Positions 7,225 through 15,847 of a stretch of 21,852 bases of DNA are shown here, one piece after another. Position 1 is the stretch's first letter; each line of letters starts with the position of its first letter. Source of the stretch: Oscillospiraceae bacterium (lineage in GTDB: Bacteria > Bacillota_A > Clostridia > Oscillospirales > Oscillospiraceae). Location: contig JAGBEM010000011.1 in assembly GCA_017936985.1 (NCBI GenBank), positions 1-21,852 of the forward strand, read 5' to 3'. The notes beneath the pieces were generated by a model that was not told the origin of the DNA, made no database searches, and saw only the letters and a list, made by a program, of their open reading frames with translations. Both the position numbers and the translations under genes were made by a program.

Positions 7225-7470
7225 TCACAGCAGTAAAAATACGAAAGACAGGATCATGTATATAATCGCGATCCCACAGATCACCACCAGCATAGGAACG
7301 AACATCATCTTCACCGCACCAAGGTAAGTTTTCCAAATCTCCTTGGCGCTGGAACGAGGTCTGCCGTACCGATTCCCGGATAGGCGCGGACCGCTGGAGA
7401 TGCCGGACATATCGGCAATCGTTCTTCCGTCGTCGATATAGGTGATCTTTTCTTTCTTCTTTTTGCTCAT
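7225..7470 (-). CDS. Small single-span membrane protein at the end of the peptide transporter operon
   Basis: The protein has 81 residues. An in-frame upstream extension exists, but GAGG about 9 bases before ATG 7468-7470 and its position one base after the preceding stop favour this start. The sequence begins with a very basic MSKKKKEK, continues through a polar region with several Arg and Gly residues (20-45), and ends in one hydrophobic segment (about 54-81, VKMMFVPMLVVICGIAIIYMILSFVF region). This gives a type II-like topology with the basic end in the cytoplasm. I do not recognise a family. It is the last gene of the ABC importer operon, directly before the terminator, so it may be a small partner or stabiliser of the permeases; that is inference. 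Confidence 0.75.
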   Translation of the reverse strand: MSKKKKEKITYIDDGRTIADMSGISSGPRLSGNRYGRPRSSAKEIWKTYLGAVKMMFVPMLVVICGIAIIYMILSFVFLLL

Positions 7471-7471
7471 G

Positions 7472-8554
7472 TTATTTTTCCTCATCCAGCAGATGGCATG
7501 CCGCAAAGTGACCAGGCTCATACTCCCGGTATTCCGGTGTCATATGCTTACAAACTTCCTTTGCATAGGGGCAGCGAGTATGAAACCGACAGCCCTTAGG
7601 CGGATTGGCAGGAGAAGGAATATCGCCTTCCAGCTTGATCCTTTCTGCTTTCACCGTGGGATCCGGGTTCGGCACCGCAGAAAACAGCGCCTTGGTGTAA
7701 GGATGCAGCGGATTGGTGAAAATATCCTCCTTGCTGCCAAACTCCATCACTGCGCCCAGGTACATGACCAGGATCTTATCGGAGATGAACTTAACAACGG
7801 ACAGGTCATGAGAGATGAACACATATGCCAGGTTCATTTCCCGCTGCAGTTTTTTCAGCAGGTTGATGATTTGCGCCTGAATGGATACATCCAGTGCAGA
7901 AACCGGTTCATCGCAAATCACCAGCTTGGGATTCACAGAAAGAGCTCTGGCAATGCAGATGCGCTGCCGCTGACCACCAGAAAACTCGTGAGGATACCGC
8001 TCATAGTAGTAATCCCGCAGGCCGCATTTTTCCATCAGTTCCAGCACATAGTCCTTGACCTGATCCTTGGGTACGATGTTATGGACTTCAACAGGCTCCG
8101 ACAGAATGCCGCCGACAGTGCTTCTGGGCGGCAGAGAAGAATACGGATCCTGAAAAATGATCTGCATCTTCTGCCGCAGGGCGCGCATCTTTTTGGAATC
8201 GAAATCTGTAATATCCTGGCCGTCAAAGATGATCTGACCGCCAGTAGGCTGATGGAGCTTCAAAATTGCTCTGCCGGTAGTGGTCTTGCCGCAGCCGGAC
8301 TCACCAACAATGCCCAGCGTCTCACCGGCTTTCAGCTTAAAGGACACATCGTCCACCGCCACCAGTTCTTTGGTCACCTTGCCGGTAATGGTCTTCTTCA
8401 TCGGAAAGGTCTTGCGAAGATGGCGCACCTCCAGCACACATTCCGGATCAAAAGGTTTTTGGTAGTCCTCTTCGATCTGCGCCTGACGCTTTGCCTGGTA
8501 TTCAGCAGCCAGTGCCTCATCGTCGTACTGAGGTATTACTTTTTCTTCAGTCAT
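7472..8554 (-). CDS. Oligopeptide/dipeptide ABC transporter ATP-binding protein (OppF/DppF type)
   Basis: The protein has 360 residues. Walker A GESGCGKT is at 84-91, Q-loop QDPYSSL near 135-141, signature FSGGQRQR at 191-198, Walker B LVICDEP at 211-217 and switch His249. The C-terminal region (about 280-355) is the oligopeptide-transporter extension HPYTKALFSAVPNPDP, with cysteines 322, 328, 335 and 353 that may hold an Fe-S cluster, as in related DppD proteins. About 40 N-terminal residues rich in Asp, Glu, Gln and Ala precede the ATPase domain. The start overlaps the partner ATPase gene by 8 bases, with GAGGAGG upstream. It pairs with the other ATPase to power peptide uptake through the two permeases. 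The substrate class, peptides, is inferred from the family. Confidence 0.95.
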   Translation of the reverse strand: MTEEKVIPQYDDEALAAEYQAKRQAQIEEDYQKPFDPECVLEVRHLRKTFPMKKTITGKVTKELVAVDDVSFKLKAGETLGIVGESGCGKTTTGRAILKLHQPTGGQIIFDGQDITDFDSKKMRALRQKMQIIFQDPYSSLPPRSTVGGILSEPVEVHNIVPKDQVKDYVLELMEKCGLRDYYYERYPHEFSGGQRQRICIARALSVNPKLVICDEPVSALDVSIQAQIINLLKKLQREMNLAYVFISHDLSVVKFISDKILVMYLGAVMEFGSKEDIFTNPLHPYTKALFSAVPNPDPTVKAERIKLEGDIPSPANPPKGCRFHTRCPYAKEVCKHMTPEYREYEPGHFAACHLLDEEK

Positions 8555-9755
8555 TGGCTACCTCCTCATCATACAGGTGACAGGCCACATAGTGGGTGGG
8601 GCTGACCTGAACCATTCCGGGATAATCACCGGAGCATTTCGCGGTGCACTTGACGCATCTTTCCTTGAAATAGCAGTGTGCTGGCATATTGATCGGGTTG
8701 GGAACATTGCCGGGAATGTTATAAAGCTCGGTGCTGTCATCCAGGCTCATGGTGGGCTTGGACTTCTGCAAACCGATGGTGTAGGGATGCTTGGGATCCT
8801 GGAAGATCTCATAGACTGTTCCCTTCTCAATGACCTTACCGGCATACATAACGACCACATAATCTGCCATCTCCGCGATAACGCCCAGGTCATGGGTGAT
8901 CAGCAGAATAGAGCCGTCGATCTTGTTTTTAATATCCTGCAGCAGATCCAGGATCTGGGCCTGAATCGTAACATCCAGTGCAGTCGTCGGCTCGTCAGCA
9001 ATGATCAGCCGGGGCTCGGCTGCCAGCGCCATGGCGATCATTACACGCTGGCGCATACCGCCGGACAGCTCATGAGGGAATGCCTTATAGACATTTTCAG
9101 GGATAATACCCACCAGGCGGAGCATTTCCTCGGTCTTGGCCTTGGCCATTTCCTTGGTAGCGCCGGGGGTATGGATAAAGGTGACCTCATCCAACTGTTC
9201 CCCGATGGTGAATACAGGATTCAGAGAGGTCATGGGCTCCTGGAAGATCATGGCGATCTGCTTTCCGCGGATCCGGTGGATCTCATGAATGGGCATCTTG
9301 GCAATGTCATAGACCTTGTCTTCCATCTCGTATTCGCCCTCAGCACCGGCTTTGAGGATGGGATTTCCCTTCTCGTCCCGCTTATATTCGTGGGACTTAA
9401 AGCGGATAGAACCCTCTACGATCTGGCCGGTAGGCCCCTGGATCAGCCGCATAACGGACATACTGGTCACGCTCTTGCCGCAGCCGGATTCACCCACAAC
9501 GCCCACAACTGCATTCTTGGGCACATCGTAGGAAACGCCGTTGACCGCTTTGACCACGCCCTGCTCCGTAAAGAAGAAGGTGTGCAGATCTTCGATCTCC
9601 AGAATATTTTCCTCGCTGTGCATTTGGCTCAGGAACTCAGATTCCGGAGCCTTGCGGTTTTTGTAGGCTTCCAGGCGCTTCATTTCCTTGGCGTTTGCTT
9701 TGGCGATAGCCTTGATCTCTTTGCCAGTCAGATAATTTCTGTTTTCTTTTGCCAT
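8547..9755 (-). CDS. Oligopeptide/dipeptide ABC transporter ATP-binding protein (OppD/DppD type)
   Basis: The protein has 402 residues, longer than the usual roughly 330. Extra parts are a charged, helix-like N-terminal extension (1-48) and an insert of about 30 residues after the first strands (about 121-150, highly charged). Core motifs are intact: Walker A GESGCGKS 88-95, Q-loop [10 protein letters not shown] 171-180, signature LSGGMRQR 230-237, Walker B LIIADEP 250-256, His288. The C-terminal oligopeptide domain has Cys361, 367, 370 and 374 (C-x5-C-x2-C-x3-C), a pattern known in this family to bind a 4Fe-4S cluster. AGGAG lies about 8 bases before the ATG, and only 3 bases separate it from the permease gene upstream. 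Confidence 0.95.
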   Translation of the reverse strand: MAKENRNYLTGKEIKAIAKANAKEMKRLEAYKNRKAPESEFLSQMHSEENILEIEDLHTFFFTEQGVVKAVNGVSYDVPKNAVVGVVGESGCGKSVTSMSVMRLIQGPTGQIVEGSIRFKSHEYKRDEKGNPILKAGAEGEYEMEDKVYDIAKMPIHEIHRIRGKQIAMIFQEPMTSLNPVFTIGEQLDEVTFIHTPGATKEMAKAKTEEMLRLVGIIPENVYKAFPHELSGGMRQRVMIAMALAAEPRLIIADEPTTALDVTIQAQILDLLQDIKNKIDGSILLITHDLGVIAEMADYVVVMYAGKVIEKGTVYEIFQDPKHPYTIGLQKSKPTMSLDDSTELYNIPGNVPNPINMPAHCYFKERCVKCTAKCSGDYPGMVQVSPTHYVACHLYDEEVAND

Positions 9756-9758
9756 AAA

Positions 9759-10802
9759 TTATCTCCTCGCTTTCGGATCCAGGGCATCACGCAGACCGTC
9801 GCCCACAAAGTTGAAGCCCAAAACAGCAATGACAATGCAAACACCTGCAGGTACCCACACATTCCAGTGGTTCTGCAGAACATCCTGGTTGGTGGAAATG
9901 ATGTTGATCATCGTTCCCCAGGCGGCGTAAGGGGCCTTAACGCCCAAATTCAGATAGCTCAAGGTAGCTTCGTACAAGATCATGCTGCCCAAGGACAGGC
10001 TCATCTGCACGATCAGCTGGGGCATAACATTGGGGATCAGGTGCTTGAAGATCTTGCGGCCTGTGGAATAGCCCATGGCTTCCGCCGCCACCATATACTC
10101 CTGCTCCCGCAGGCTCAGGATCTGACCTCTGACCAGACGGGCTGTGCCGGTCCAGGAAATAAAGGTCAGATAGATCATCAGAAGGTAGATGCGGTATTTG
10201 GCATCAATATCAGAGGCATCCAGAATGGTGCTGATGATCAGCAGGATCGGAATGCCCGGCAGACACATGAGAATGTCGCAAAGACGCATGATCACATTGT
10301 CGATCCAGCCGCCAAAATAACCCGCCACACCGCCCAGGATCACGCCCAGGATGGTGATCAAAAACACCGCAATGAAGCTGACCGTCAGAGAAATTCTGCC
10401 GCCATACATCAGCCGGACAAAAATATCGTAGCCTTCGTTATCTGTGCCAAGAATGTGCTCGGCAGAGGGAGCAGCCAGGAAGTTGTCCTTCAAAGACTTT
10501 TCCGTAGTCTGGTGGAGGGTATATTCCACGCCGTTGACAGTGTATGTGGTGGTTGCAATGGCGTACTCTGTCTTACCGCTTTCGTCCAGCTCGATCTCAC
10601 CCCACTGGGTATAGATCAGCGGGCCCACAAAGCTGAACAGGAACAGACCGATCACCATCACCAAGCCAAGGATACTCAGCTTGGAACGGAAAAATCTGCG
10701 AACCACCATCCGGGTGGGAGACATTAACCGGACATTCTTATCAAGAGGCACTTCGGTATCGGCAGCTTCCGGCGCTGCCTGCTTATTTTTCAGTTCTTCC
10801 AT
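9759..10802 (-). CDS. Peptide ABC transporter permease (OppC/DppC type)
   Basis: The protein has 347 residues. An in-frame GTG at 10817 would add five residues, but AGGAGG (10809-10814) lies between it and ATG 10800-10802 at 6-base spacing, so the ATG is the start. A cytoplasmic N-tail (1-40) leads into the first span (about 42-64). A periplasm-side loop of about 55 residues carries HILGTDNEGYDIFVRLMYGGR (116-135), the OppC hallmark. Five further spans follow, and the EAA loop that docks on the ATPases is at about 235-258 (EYMVAAEAMGYSTGRKIFKH, then LIPN). It sits between the partner permease and the ATPases. It forms half of the peptide channel. Confidence 0.95.
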   Translation of the reverse strand: MEELKNKQAAPEAADTEVPLDKNVRLMSPTRMVVRRFFRSKLSILGLVMVIGLFLFSFVGPLIYTQWGEIELDESGKTEYAIATTTYTVNGVEYTLHQTTEKSLKDNFLAAPSAEHILGTDNEGYDIFVRLMYGGRISLTVSFIAVFLITILGVILGGVAGYFGGWIDNVIMRLCDILMCLPGIPILLIISTILDASDIDAKYRIYLLMIYLTFISWTGTARLVRGQILSLREQEYMVAAEAMGYSTGRKIFKHLIPNVMPQLIVQMSLSLGSMILYEATLSYLNLGVKAPYAAWGTMINIISTNQDVLQNHWNVWVPAGVCIVIAVLGFNFVGDGLRDALDPKARR

Positions 10803-10808
10803 AGCGCG

Positions 10809-10814
10809 CCTCCT
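10809..10814 (-). promoter_or_regulatory. Ribosome binding site that decides the start of the OppC-type permease
   Basis: AGGAGG lies 6 bases before ATG 10800-10802 and inside the five-codon extension that a GTG start at 10817 would require. It also overlaps the stop codon of the upstream permease gene (10814-10816), which suggests coupled translation of the two membrane subunits. Confidence 0.8.
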
Positions 10815-11806
10815 CACTCCAGTTTCACTCTGGGATCCACCAAACCGTACATCAGGTCGGCAAGCAGTACACCCAGAACACTCAGCAGTGCCAGGAACAT
10901 GTTGTAACCCATAATGAACGGGATGTCACCGCGGTTCATAGCATCCAGCGCGATGTTACCGATACCAGGCAGGTCGAAGACCTGCTCCGTAATGATCGCA
11001 CCGGAAAACAGGCTGGGAAGCAGACCTGCCAAAGAAGTGACCAGGGGGATCAGGGTGTTGCGGAAGGCGTGCTTGTTGATAACAACGCTCTCCTTCAGTC
11101 CCTTGGCTCTGGCGGTACGGATGTAATCCGAGTTCAGGACTTCCAGCATATTGGTTCTGGTCATACGCATTCTGGCACCGATACTAAGGATCACGATGGT
11201 GAGTATCGGTATGAACATATGCCGCACATAGTCCAGCAGCAGTTCAACGCCTGTATAGGACGCCGTCGCATCCACAAGTCCGGACACCGGGAACCAACCA
11301 AGCTTCAGTGCCAGCATATCCTTCAGCATCTGACCAAAGAAGAAAGAAGGCAGCGAAATGCCGATCATGACCAGAACAGTGACCACATAGTCACGGATGC
11401 TGTACTGATGGGTAGCAGCTGTAATACCTAAGGGAATGGCGATCATGAATTCAAAAATCGTAGCGATGAGAGCAACGGCAAAGGAAACTCCCATATGCTC
11501 CACGATCACCCGAGCGACCGGAATGCCGTAAACAAAGCTGGTACCCAGATCGCCCTGGGCAAGGGCTCCCAGCCAGCTGAAGTAACCTTTCAGGATACCC
11601 AGGAAGCTGTTATCCCCTAACCCGTACATCTCATACATGGCATTGACGGTTTCTTCACTGACGGTAGCACCGCCCTGGTTGATGGCGTTGATCTTATCCT
11701 GAATAAAATCAACGGGCATCAACCGGATCAGAAAGTAGATGATCAAAGAAACACCCAACAGTATGAGAACAGCATATGCTAATCTTTTAGCAATGTACTT
11801 TAACAT
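10814..11806 (-). CDS. Peptide ABC transporter permease (OppB/DppB type)
   Basis: The protein has 330 residues with the family topology: first span at about 9-29, a long external loop (30-100) containing GDLGTSFVYGIPV, then five more spans. The EAA motif is SDYIRTARAKGLKESVVINK (226-245), followed by HAFRN. ATG 11804-11806 has only a weak GGTG upstream and lies 13 bases after the stop of the binding-protein gene. The C-terminus LADLMYGLVDPRVKLE is typical for the family. It pairs with the OppC-type subunit. Confidence 0.95.
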   Translation of the reverse strand: MLKYIAKRLAYAVLILLGVSLIIYFLIRLMPVDFIQDKINAINQGGATVSEETVNAMYEMYGLGDNSFLGILKGYFSWLGALAQGDLGTSFVYGIPVARVIVEHMGVSFAVALIATIFEFMIAIPLGITAATHQYSIRDYVVTVLVMIGISLPSFFFGQMLKDMLALKLGWFPVSGLVDATASYTGVELLLDYVRHMFIPILTIVILSIGARMRMTRTNMLEVLNSDYIRTARAKGLKESVVINKHAFRNTLIPLVTSLAGLLPSLFSGAIITEQVFDLPGIGNIALDAMNRGDIPFIMGYNMFLALLSVLGVLLADLMYGLVDPRVKLE

Positions 11807-11819
11807 AATTCACACCAAC

Positions 11820-14399
11820 TTATTTGGCAAAATCAACTTCCCAAATACGATCCAGGGGGGAGGAATAGGGATTCATCTCAGACTCACTGGGGAGACTGGA
11901 AGCATCAATGACCTTGGAGTTGAAAGCATACAGAACATCACGCTGATATACCGGCAGCTCAATGGCCAGATCCAGAATATGCTCCATGGCATCCTGGTAC
12001 AGATCAGCCCGGACAGACTTGTCATTGGTCTCACGGGCCTGGTCGATCAGATCACTGAGCTTATCCAGGGTGTCCAGCTCTTCCTTGGTGCCACTGGTCT
12101 TCAGCCAATTGTAGCCCCAAGCCAGGGTGCTGGTAGCAGTGGAATCCTTGTGATAGACCTGGTACAGGTCAGGATCCAGAGCAGAGGACCATGCAGCAGC
12201 CCAGACTTCCAGAGAACCGGTATTGATCTTGGTCAGAGCCTGGGTATCACAGACAACCTCTACATCCCAGCCCAGTTCGTTCAGCAGCGCAGCTGCGTCA
12301 CGGAAGACCTTATAGGTAGGATGATCCTGCAGGCTGGAACCAGCGATGGTGAAGGTGACCTTCAGCTGGCTGTCACCGGCGCTGACGCCGGCTTCCTGCA
12401 TATACTTCTGAATGTTGGTGGTAGCAACAGACTCATTCCAGGAGCCCAGCTGAGGATAGTCAAAGCCGTTGTCGGTACGGTCAGCGCCGTCCGGGTGTGC
12501 CCAGGAAACCAGGGACATGGGCCAGAAAATCTGCTCAGCAGTACCGGCACGGTAATAGTCCAGTGCCAGGCTGGTGTTCATGGCGCACATGATAGCCTTA
12601 CGCAGATTGATGTCGTTGATCTTGGCAGAGTTGATGCCGACGTAGCCGTAGCCCAGCTGATCTTCCGTAATGGTCACGATGCCCTTGGAAGACAGGTTCT
12701 CCAGCTTCTCGTAATTATCGGTAGTCAACGAGGGAGATATGTAGTGAACAGTGCCGCTCTCCAGCGCCGCAATGGCGTTGTTGGAGCTGACGATCTGATA
12801 GCGGATCTTCTCGATCTTGGCATTCTCAATGCCCTCGCCTACAGTGGCGAAATGGTCGTTGCGCTTGAAGTAGACAACATTGTCGGTGTAGAATGCGCTG
12901 TCGGAGGGATTGTCACCGTTGTTCTTGTCGGTAGCCTTGTAAGCACCGGCACCCATGGGCAACTTGATGTTCTTGGTGGACTGGATAATGTCCGTCATGA
13001 AGCTGTAGCTGGCAAATTCCACGCCAAACTTATTGTTGGCAATGTCAACACCAACCTTGCTGCCTGCACCGTAGTAGTGCTGAGGCGCAACTGTAACAGC
13101 AAAGTTCCAAATAGCCTTGGGGTCGATACCGTCGATGGTGATCTGCAGCACATCATGCTCGGCAGTGTTGGTGACAGTGCCGTCTGCATTGTGGCCGGAA
13201 GCGATGGTATACTCGGTGCCATTGACAGTGATCTTGCTGCCAGCAGCATCGGTGTGGCCCAGAGAAACAATACCGGAAATGTTCTTAACTGCCAGATCGC
13301 CGTCGCCGGAGACATTCTCGTGGAGGATGACTTCCTTTGCCTTGGCGGTGAACTCGGTATTCAAAGTGGCGCCGGTTGCCCAGTACTGCAGGATGATGTC
13401 CAACTCGCGGGCGATCTTATCGTTGTAGATGTAGTTGATGGCATCCTCTTTGCTTGTGATATTGGTAGGATAGCTGGGGGTCAGCTTCTCGATCTTGGTG
13501 CGGTCGATCTTACCGTCAGCACCCTCAGCGTACTCTACCTGGACATAGCCTTCGCTGTACATGAAGCAGAAAACTTCATCCTGGAATTCAGAATGAGACT
13601 TGTAGGGCTCTTCTGTATAGGATTCCTGAGCGCTCAGATAGTCGGTACCCAGTTCTTCCTTAAAGAGCTCCAGTGCCCGCTCATAGTCTGCCAGCAGATT
13701 GGCATTGGAGACCTTGGAAGCATCGTTGGAGATCGCGGAAATATAACCTGCGCTGACCTTGTAGGACTGGATAGCAGCCTTCATGGCATCATAGCTCACT
13801 TCCTTGGTGGAGGAAGTCTTCAGCTGTGCCCGGAACAGGTTGATCAGCTCGTTCATTCTTGCCTGGGCTCTGGTGGCAGCCTGGGAAGCGATCAGATTGT
13901 CGCTGTTGTCAGAAGAAGAGCCTACAGTCTGGGTGCGGTACTCGCTCAGACCGATAATGTCTGTGGAGTACAGGGTGTTGGAACCGGTGTAAACCGGATC
14001 CAGATACACATAATAGTTGAACAGCACGTCTTCCATGGTCAGCGGATGACCATCGGAGAACTGGATGCCATTTTTCAGAACGAAGGTATAAGTCGTGGTG
14101 CCGTCTGCATTTTCCTTGATGTCGTAGTCCTTGGTAACTACGGCCTCGTTTTCGCCGTAGGCGACCTCGACCTCACCGTTTACATACTTGGAACCCAGCA
14201 TACCGATCTGGGTCATGCTAACGATGGTGCCGTCAGCTGCAGCAGTATAGAAGAAGGGGTTAAACAGACCGTCCAGCTGGTCAGTCATGATAACAAAGGC
14301 ATCGACCTTTGTGGTGCTGGAGCAGCCTGCAAAGATGGCTACCATTCCTGCGCACATACACAGGCACAGGATCATTGAAAGAATTCTCTTTTTCATCAT
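11820..14399 (-). CDS. Peptide-binding lipoprotein of the ABC importer (solute-binding family 5), oversized
   Basis: The protein has 859 residues against the usual 500-600. A lipoprotein signal peptide ends in IFAGC with Cys26 as lipid anchor. The family 5 start is present (YTFVLKNGIQFSDGHPLTMEDVLFNY, in two halves at 104-129), and so is the C-terminal lobe (AIMCAMN 602-608, ELPVYQRDVLYAF 814-826). Between about 152 and 415 lies a long extra region: a charged helical part (170-275) and a beta-rich part with TVNGTEYTIASG. AAGGAG at 14404-14409 is 4 bases before the first ATG and 7 before the second (14394-14396), so the true start may be one residue later. It captures extracellular peptides and hands them to the two permeases. 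Confident of the family; ligand preference unknown. Confidence 0.93.
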   Translation of the reverse strand: MMKKRILSMILCLCMCAGMVAIFAGCSSTTKVDAFVIMTDQLDGLFNPFFYTAAADGTIVSMTQIGMLGSKYVNGEVEVAYGENEAVVTKDYDIKENADGTTTYTFVLKNGIQFSDGHPLTMEDVLFNYYVYLDPVYTGSNTLYSTDIIGLSEYRTQTVGSSSDNSDNLIASQAATRAQARMNELINLFRAQLKTSSTKEVSYDAMKAAIQSYKVSAGYISAISNDASKVSNANLLADYERALELFKEELGTDYLSAQESYTEEPYKSHSEFQDEVFCFMYSEGYVQVEYAEGADGKIDRTKIEKLTPSYPTNITSKEDAINYIYNDKIARELDIILQYWATGATLNTEFTAKAKEVILHENVSGDGDLAVKNISGIVSLGHTDAAGSKITVNGTEYTIASGHNADGTVTNTAEHDVLQITIDGIDPKAIWNFAVTVAPQHYYGAGSKVGVDIANNKFGVEFASYSFMTDIIQSTKNIKLPMGAGAYKATDKNNGDNPSDSAFYTDNVVYFKRNDHFATVGEGIENAKIEKIRYQIVSSNNAIAALESGTVHYISPSLTTDNYEKLENLSSKGIVTITEDQLGYGYVGINSAKINDINLRKAIMCAMNTSLALDYYRAGTAEQIFWPMSLVSWAHPDGADRTDNGFDYPQLGSWNESVATTNIQKYMQEAGVSAGDSQLKVTFTIAGSSLQDHPTYKVFRDAAALLNELGWDVEVVCDTQALTKINTGSLEVWAAAWSSALDPDLYQVYHKDSTATSTLAWGYNWLKTSGTKEELDTLDKLSDLIDQARETNDKSVRADLYQDAMEHILDLAIELPVYQRDVLYAFNSKVIDASSLPSESEMNPYSSPLDRIWEVDFAK

Positions 14400-14446
14400 T
14401 TTGCTCCTTTATGTCATAAAGTGGTTGCATACTTTTTGCTTACGAT

Positions 14447-15769
14447 TTAATTGGCAAAGGCCAGCGTCACTGTGCCGTCCTTGACCGTGATGCTCACGCT
14501 CTCCGGCTTGTCACCTACCGCGACGCAGTTAATACCGGGATCAGCAATATCGGTGCTGCCCATACCGCAAACCAGGCCGATGCTGTAGTTATCCGTGCTG
14601 AAATAGCAGGAAGAATCGATCTTCAGCGTGCTGTTTTGGATTGTGATACCCTTTAGCGTTGCCTGATCAGAAACCGTACCGGCCAGCAGACCGAAGTTTG
14701 CACCGGACACACGGGTACCGGCCTTGATAGTAAAGCTCACATTTTCAAAGGTCATGTCCGTTACAGATGCCGTTTCTGTCAGATTGCCGAACAGGCCGGC
14801 GTTGACCTTGGAATTATTGGTCTGCTCAATGGTGATATTCTTGAAGGTATGGCCGTTGCCTTGGATCGTGCCGCTGTAATTGCCATACATCATGGAAGTG
14901 GGCCAGGTCTTATCCGCAAAATCCAGATCTGCATGGACCACATAGCTTGCGCCCACGCTGGCATTTTTCAGGAACTGATCCACATTGTAAATGTGGTACC
15001 ACTCCCCTTCCATCCAATCCACATACAGCTTCATGGTGGTGTTCTTTGCCGTACCGGTGGTGTAGTCCACTTCCCCGGGATGCACAACTAAAGTCGTGTC
15101 CACCCCTTGCTTACCCGCTGCGTCATAATACGCACCGGCAAAGGTATAGCCCTTGCGCTCCGGGAAGCTGTTCATTTCGATGGCACCGGTCTTGGTGTTC
15201 CAAGCCGGCATCCGCAGCTCACTGCTTGCTGTCGGATCAAACGTAAGCGTATCCAGCAGTTCTCCCGTGCCCAAGGTATAAAACTCGATTTCAAACATAG
15301 GGATCCAGGCTGCATACAATGTCAGCACCGGCTCCGAAGATGTATAAGTACCGCTTGCATCCACTGCAAGCAGATCGCTTTCAAAATTCCATGGATCGGC
15401 ATAGGTATAAGTCTTATTCCCTGCCGCATCTGTCGTTTCGGTACGCTGGCCGTACCAGCCTGCCAGGAAATAGCCGTTATTGACGGCGGTAAACGCATCG
15501 TTGCCTCTGCGGGAATCATCCGGGCTGAGCAGGGCGATCTGTACATTTCCTTCTCCATTGGCCTGCATTTCGGAAATATTGTAGGAGTCAACGATCACCG
15601 AGGTGTTGGTGGTGAAAAATCCGCCGTTGGCATCAAATTTGACGCTGACATTGAAATTTTCCGCATCGTTGCGCTCATATGGTGTCATTTCCGGCGCACA
15701 GCCGACAGCAAGGGTCAGAACGCACAGCAGCACACAGACCATAGCAGCCGCTTTCCAATTCAGTTTCAT
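14447..15769 (-). CDS. Surface lipoprotein with InlB-type and GLUG-like repeats
   Basis: The protein has 440 residues from ATG 15767-15769. The open frame extends 17 codons further, but only this start gives a clean signal peptide with lipobox LAVGC (Cys24). An AAGGAA site lies about 11 bases upstream, which is somewhat far. Residues 43-160 and 160-252 contain Listeria-Bacteroides-type repeats (VKFDANGG, GYFLAGWYG, LTLYAAWIP, RKGYTFAGAYYD, LYVDWM). Residues 258-400 look like a GLUG-type beta-helix: YNVDQFLKNA, then GTIQGNGHTFKNITI, AGLFGNL and GANFGLLAG. The C-terminal 30 residues are a short strand-rich end. No catalytic motif was seen, so an adhesive or substrate-binding role is likely. It lies between the giant protease and the peptide-binding protein, all on the same strand. 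Confidence 0.82.
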   Translation of the reverse strand: MKLNWKAAAMVCVLLCVLTLAVGCAPEMTPYERNDAENFNVSVKFDANGGFFTTNTSVIVDSYNISEMQANGEGNVQIALLSPDDSRRGNDAFTAVNNGYFLAGWYGQRTETTDAAGNKTYTYADPWNFESDLLAVDASGTYTSSEPVLTLYAAWIPMFEIEFYTLGTGELLDTLTFDPTASSELRMPAWNTKTGAIEMNSFPERKGYTFAGAYYDAAGKQGVDTTLVVHPGEVDYTTGTAKNTTMKLYVDWMEGEWYHIYNVDQFLKNASVGASYVVHADLDFADKTWPTSMMYGNYSGTIQGNGHTFKNITIEQTNNSKVNAGLFGNLTETASVTDMTFENVSFTIKAGTRVSGANFGLLAGTVSDQATLKGITIQNSTLKIDSSCYFSTDNYSIGLVCGMGSTDIADPGINCVAVGDKPESVSITVKDGTVTLAFAN

Positions 15770-15807
15770 GTTTTGCGCATCTTCCTTTGCATTAAATGTC
15801 TTTATCC

Positions 15808-15841
15808 GGCAAAGCCGCAACCGACGGGCTGCGGCTTTGCC
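15808..15841 (-). other. 12-bp hairpin between protease and lipoprotein genes
   Basis: GGCAAAGCCGCA and its exact complement (15808-15819 and 15830-15841) flank a 10-base loop. On the transcribed strand the stem begins about 6 bases after the protease stop codon and is followed by GGATAAAGAC, without a U-run. It is therefore either a poor terminator that allows partial read-through or a stabilising/processing structure. Confidence 0.7.
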
Positions 15842-15847
15842 CGGAAC

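Noticed and set aside
8577..10727. Open frame of 716 codons on the plus strand, opposite the OppD and OppC genes
   Set aside because: It covers two well-supported minus-strand genes, is very His, Gln and Asp rich, and shows no domain motif or start signal. It is a shadow.
11739..14378. Long open frame of 879 codons on the plus strand, opposite the peptide-binding lipoprotein gene
   Set aside because: It is exactly antisense to a clear family 5 gene and has a composition (Gly, Val, Ile, Gln rich, with no domains) typical of a codon-bias shadow. No ribosome site was seen.
15770..15820. Upstream extension of the repeat lipoprotein to 15820
   Set aside because: It would start inside the right-hand half of the hairpin and place a polar stretch before the signal peptide. 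The Met at 15769 gives a normal lipoprotein signal.
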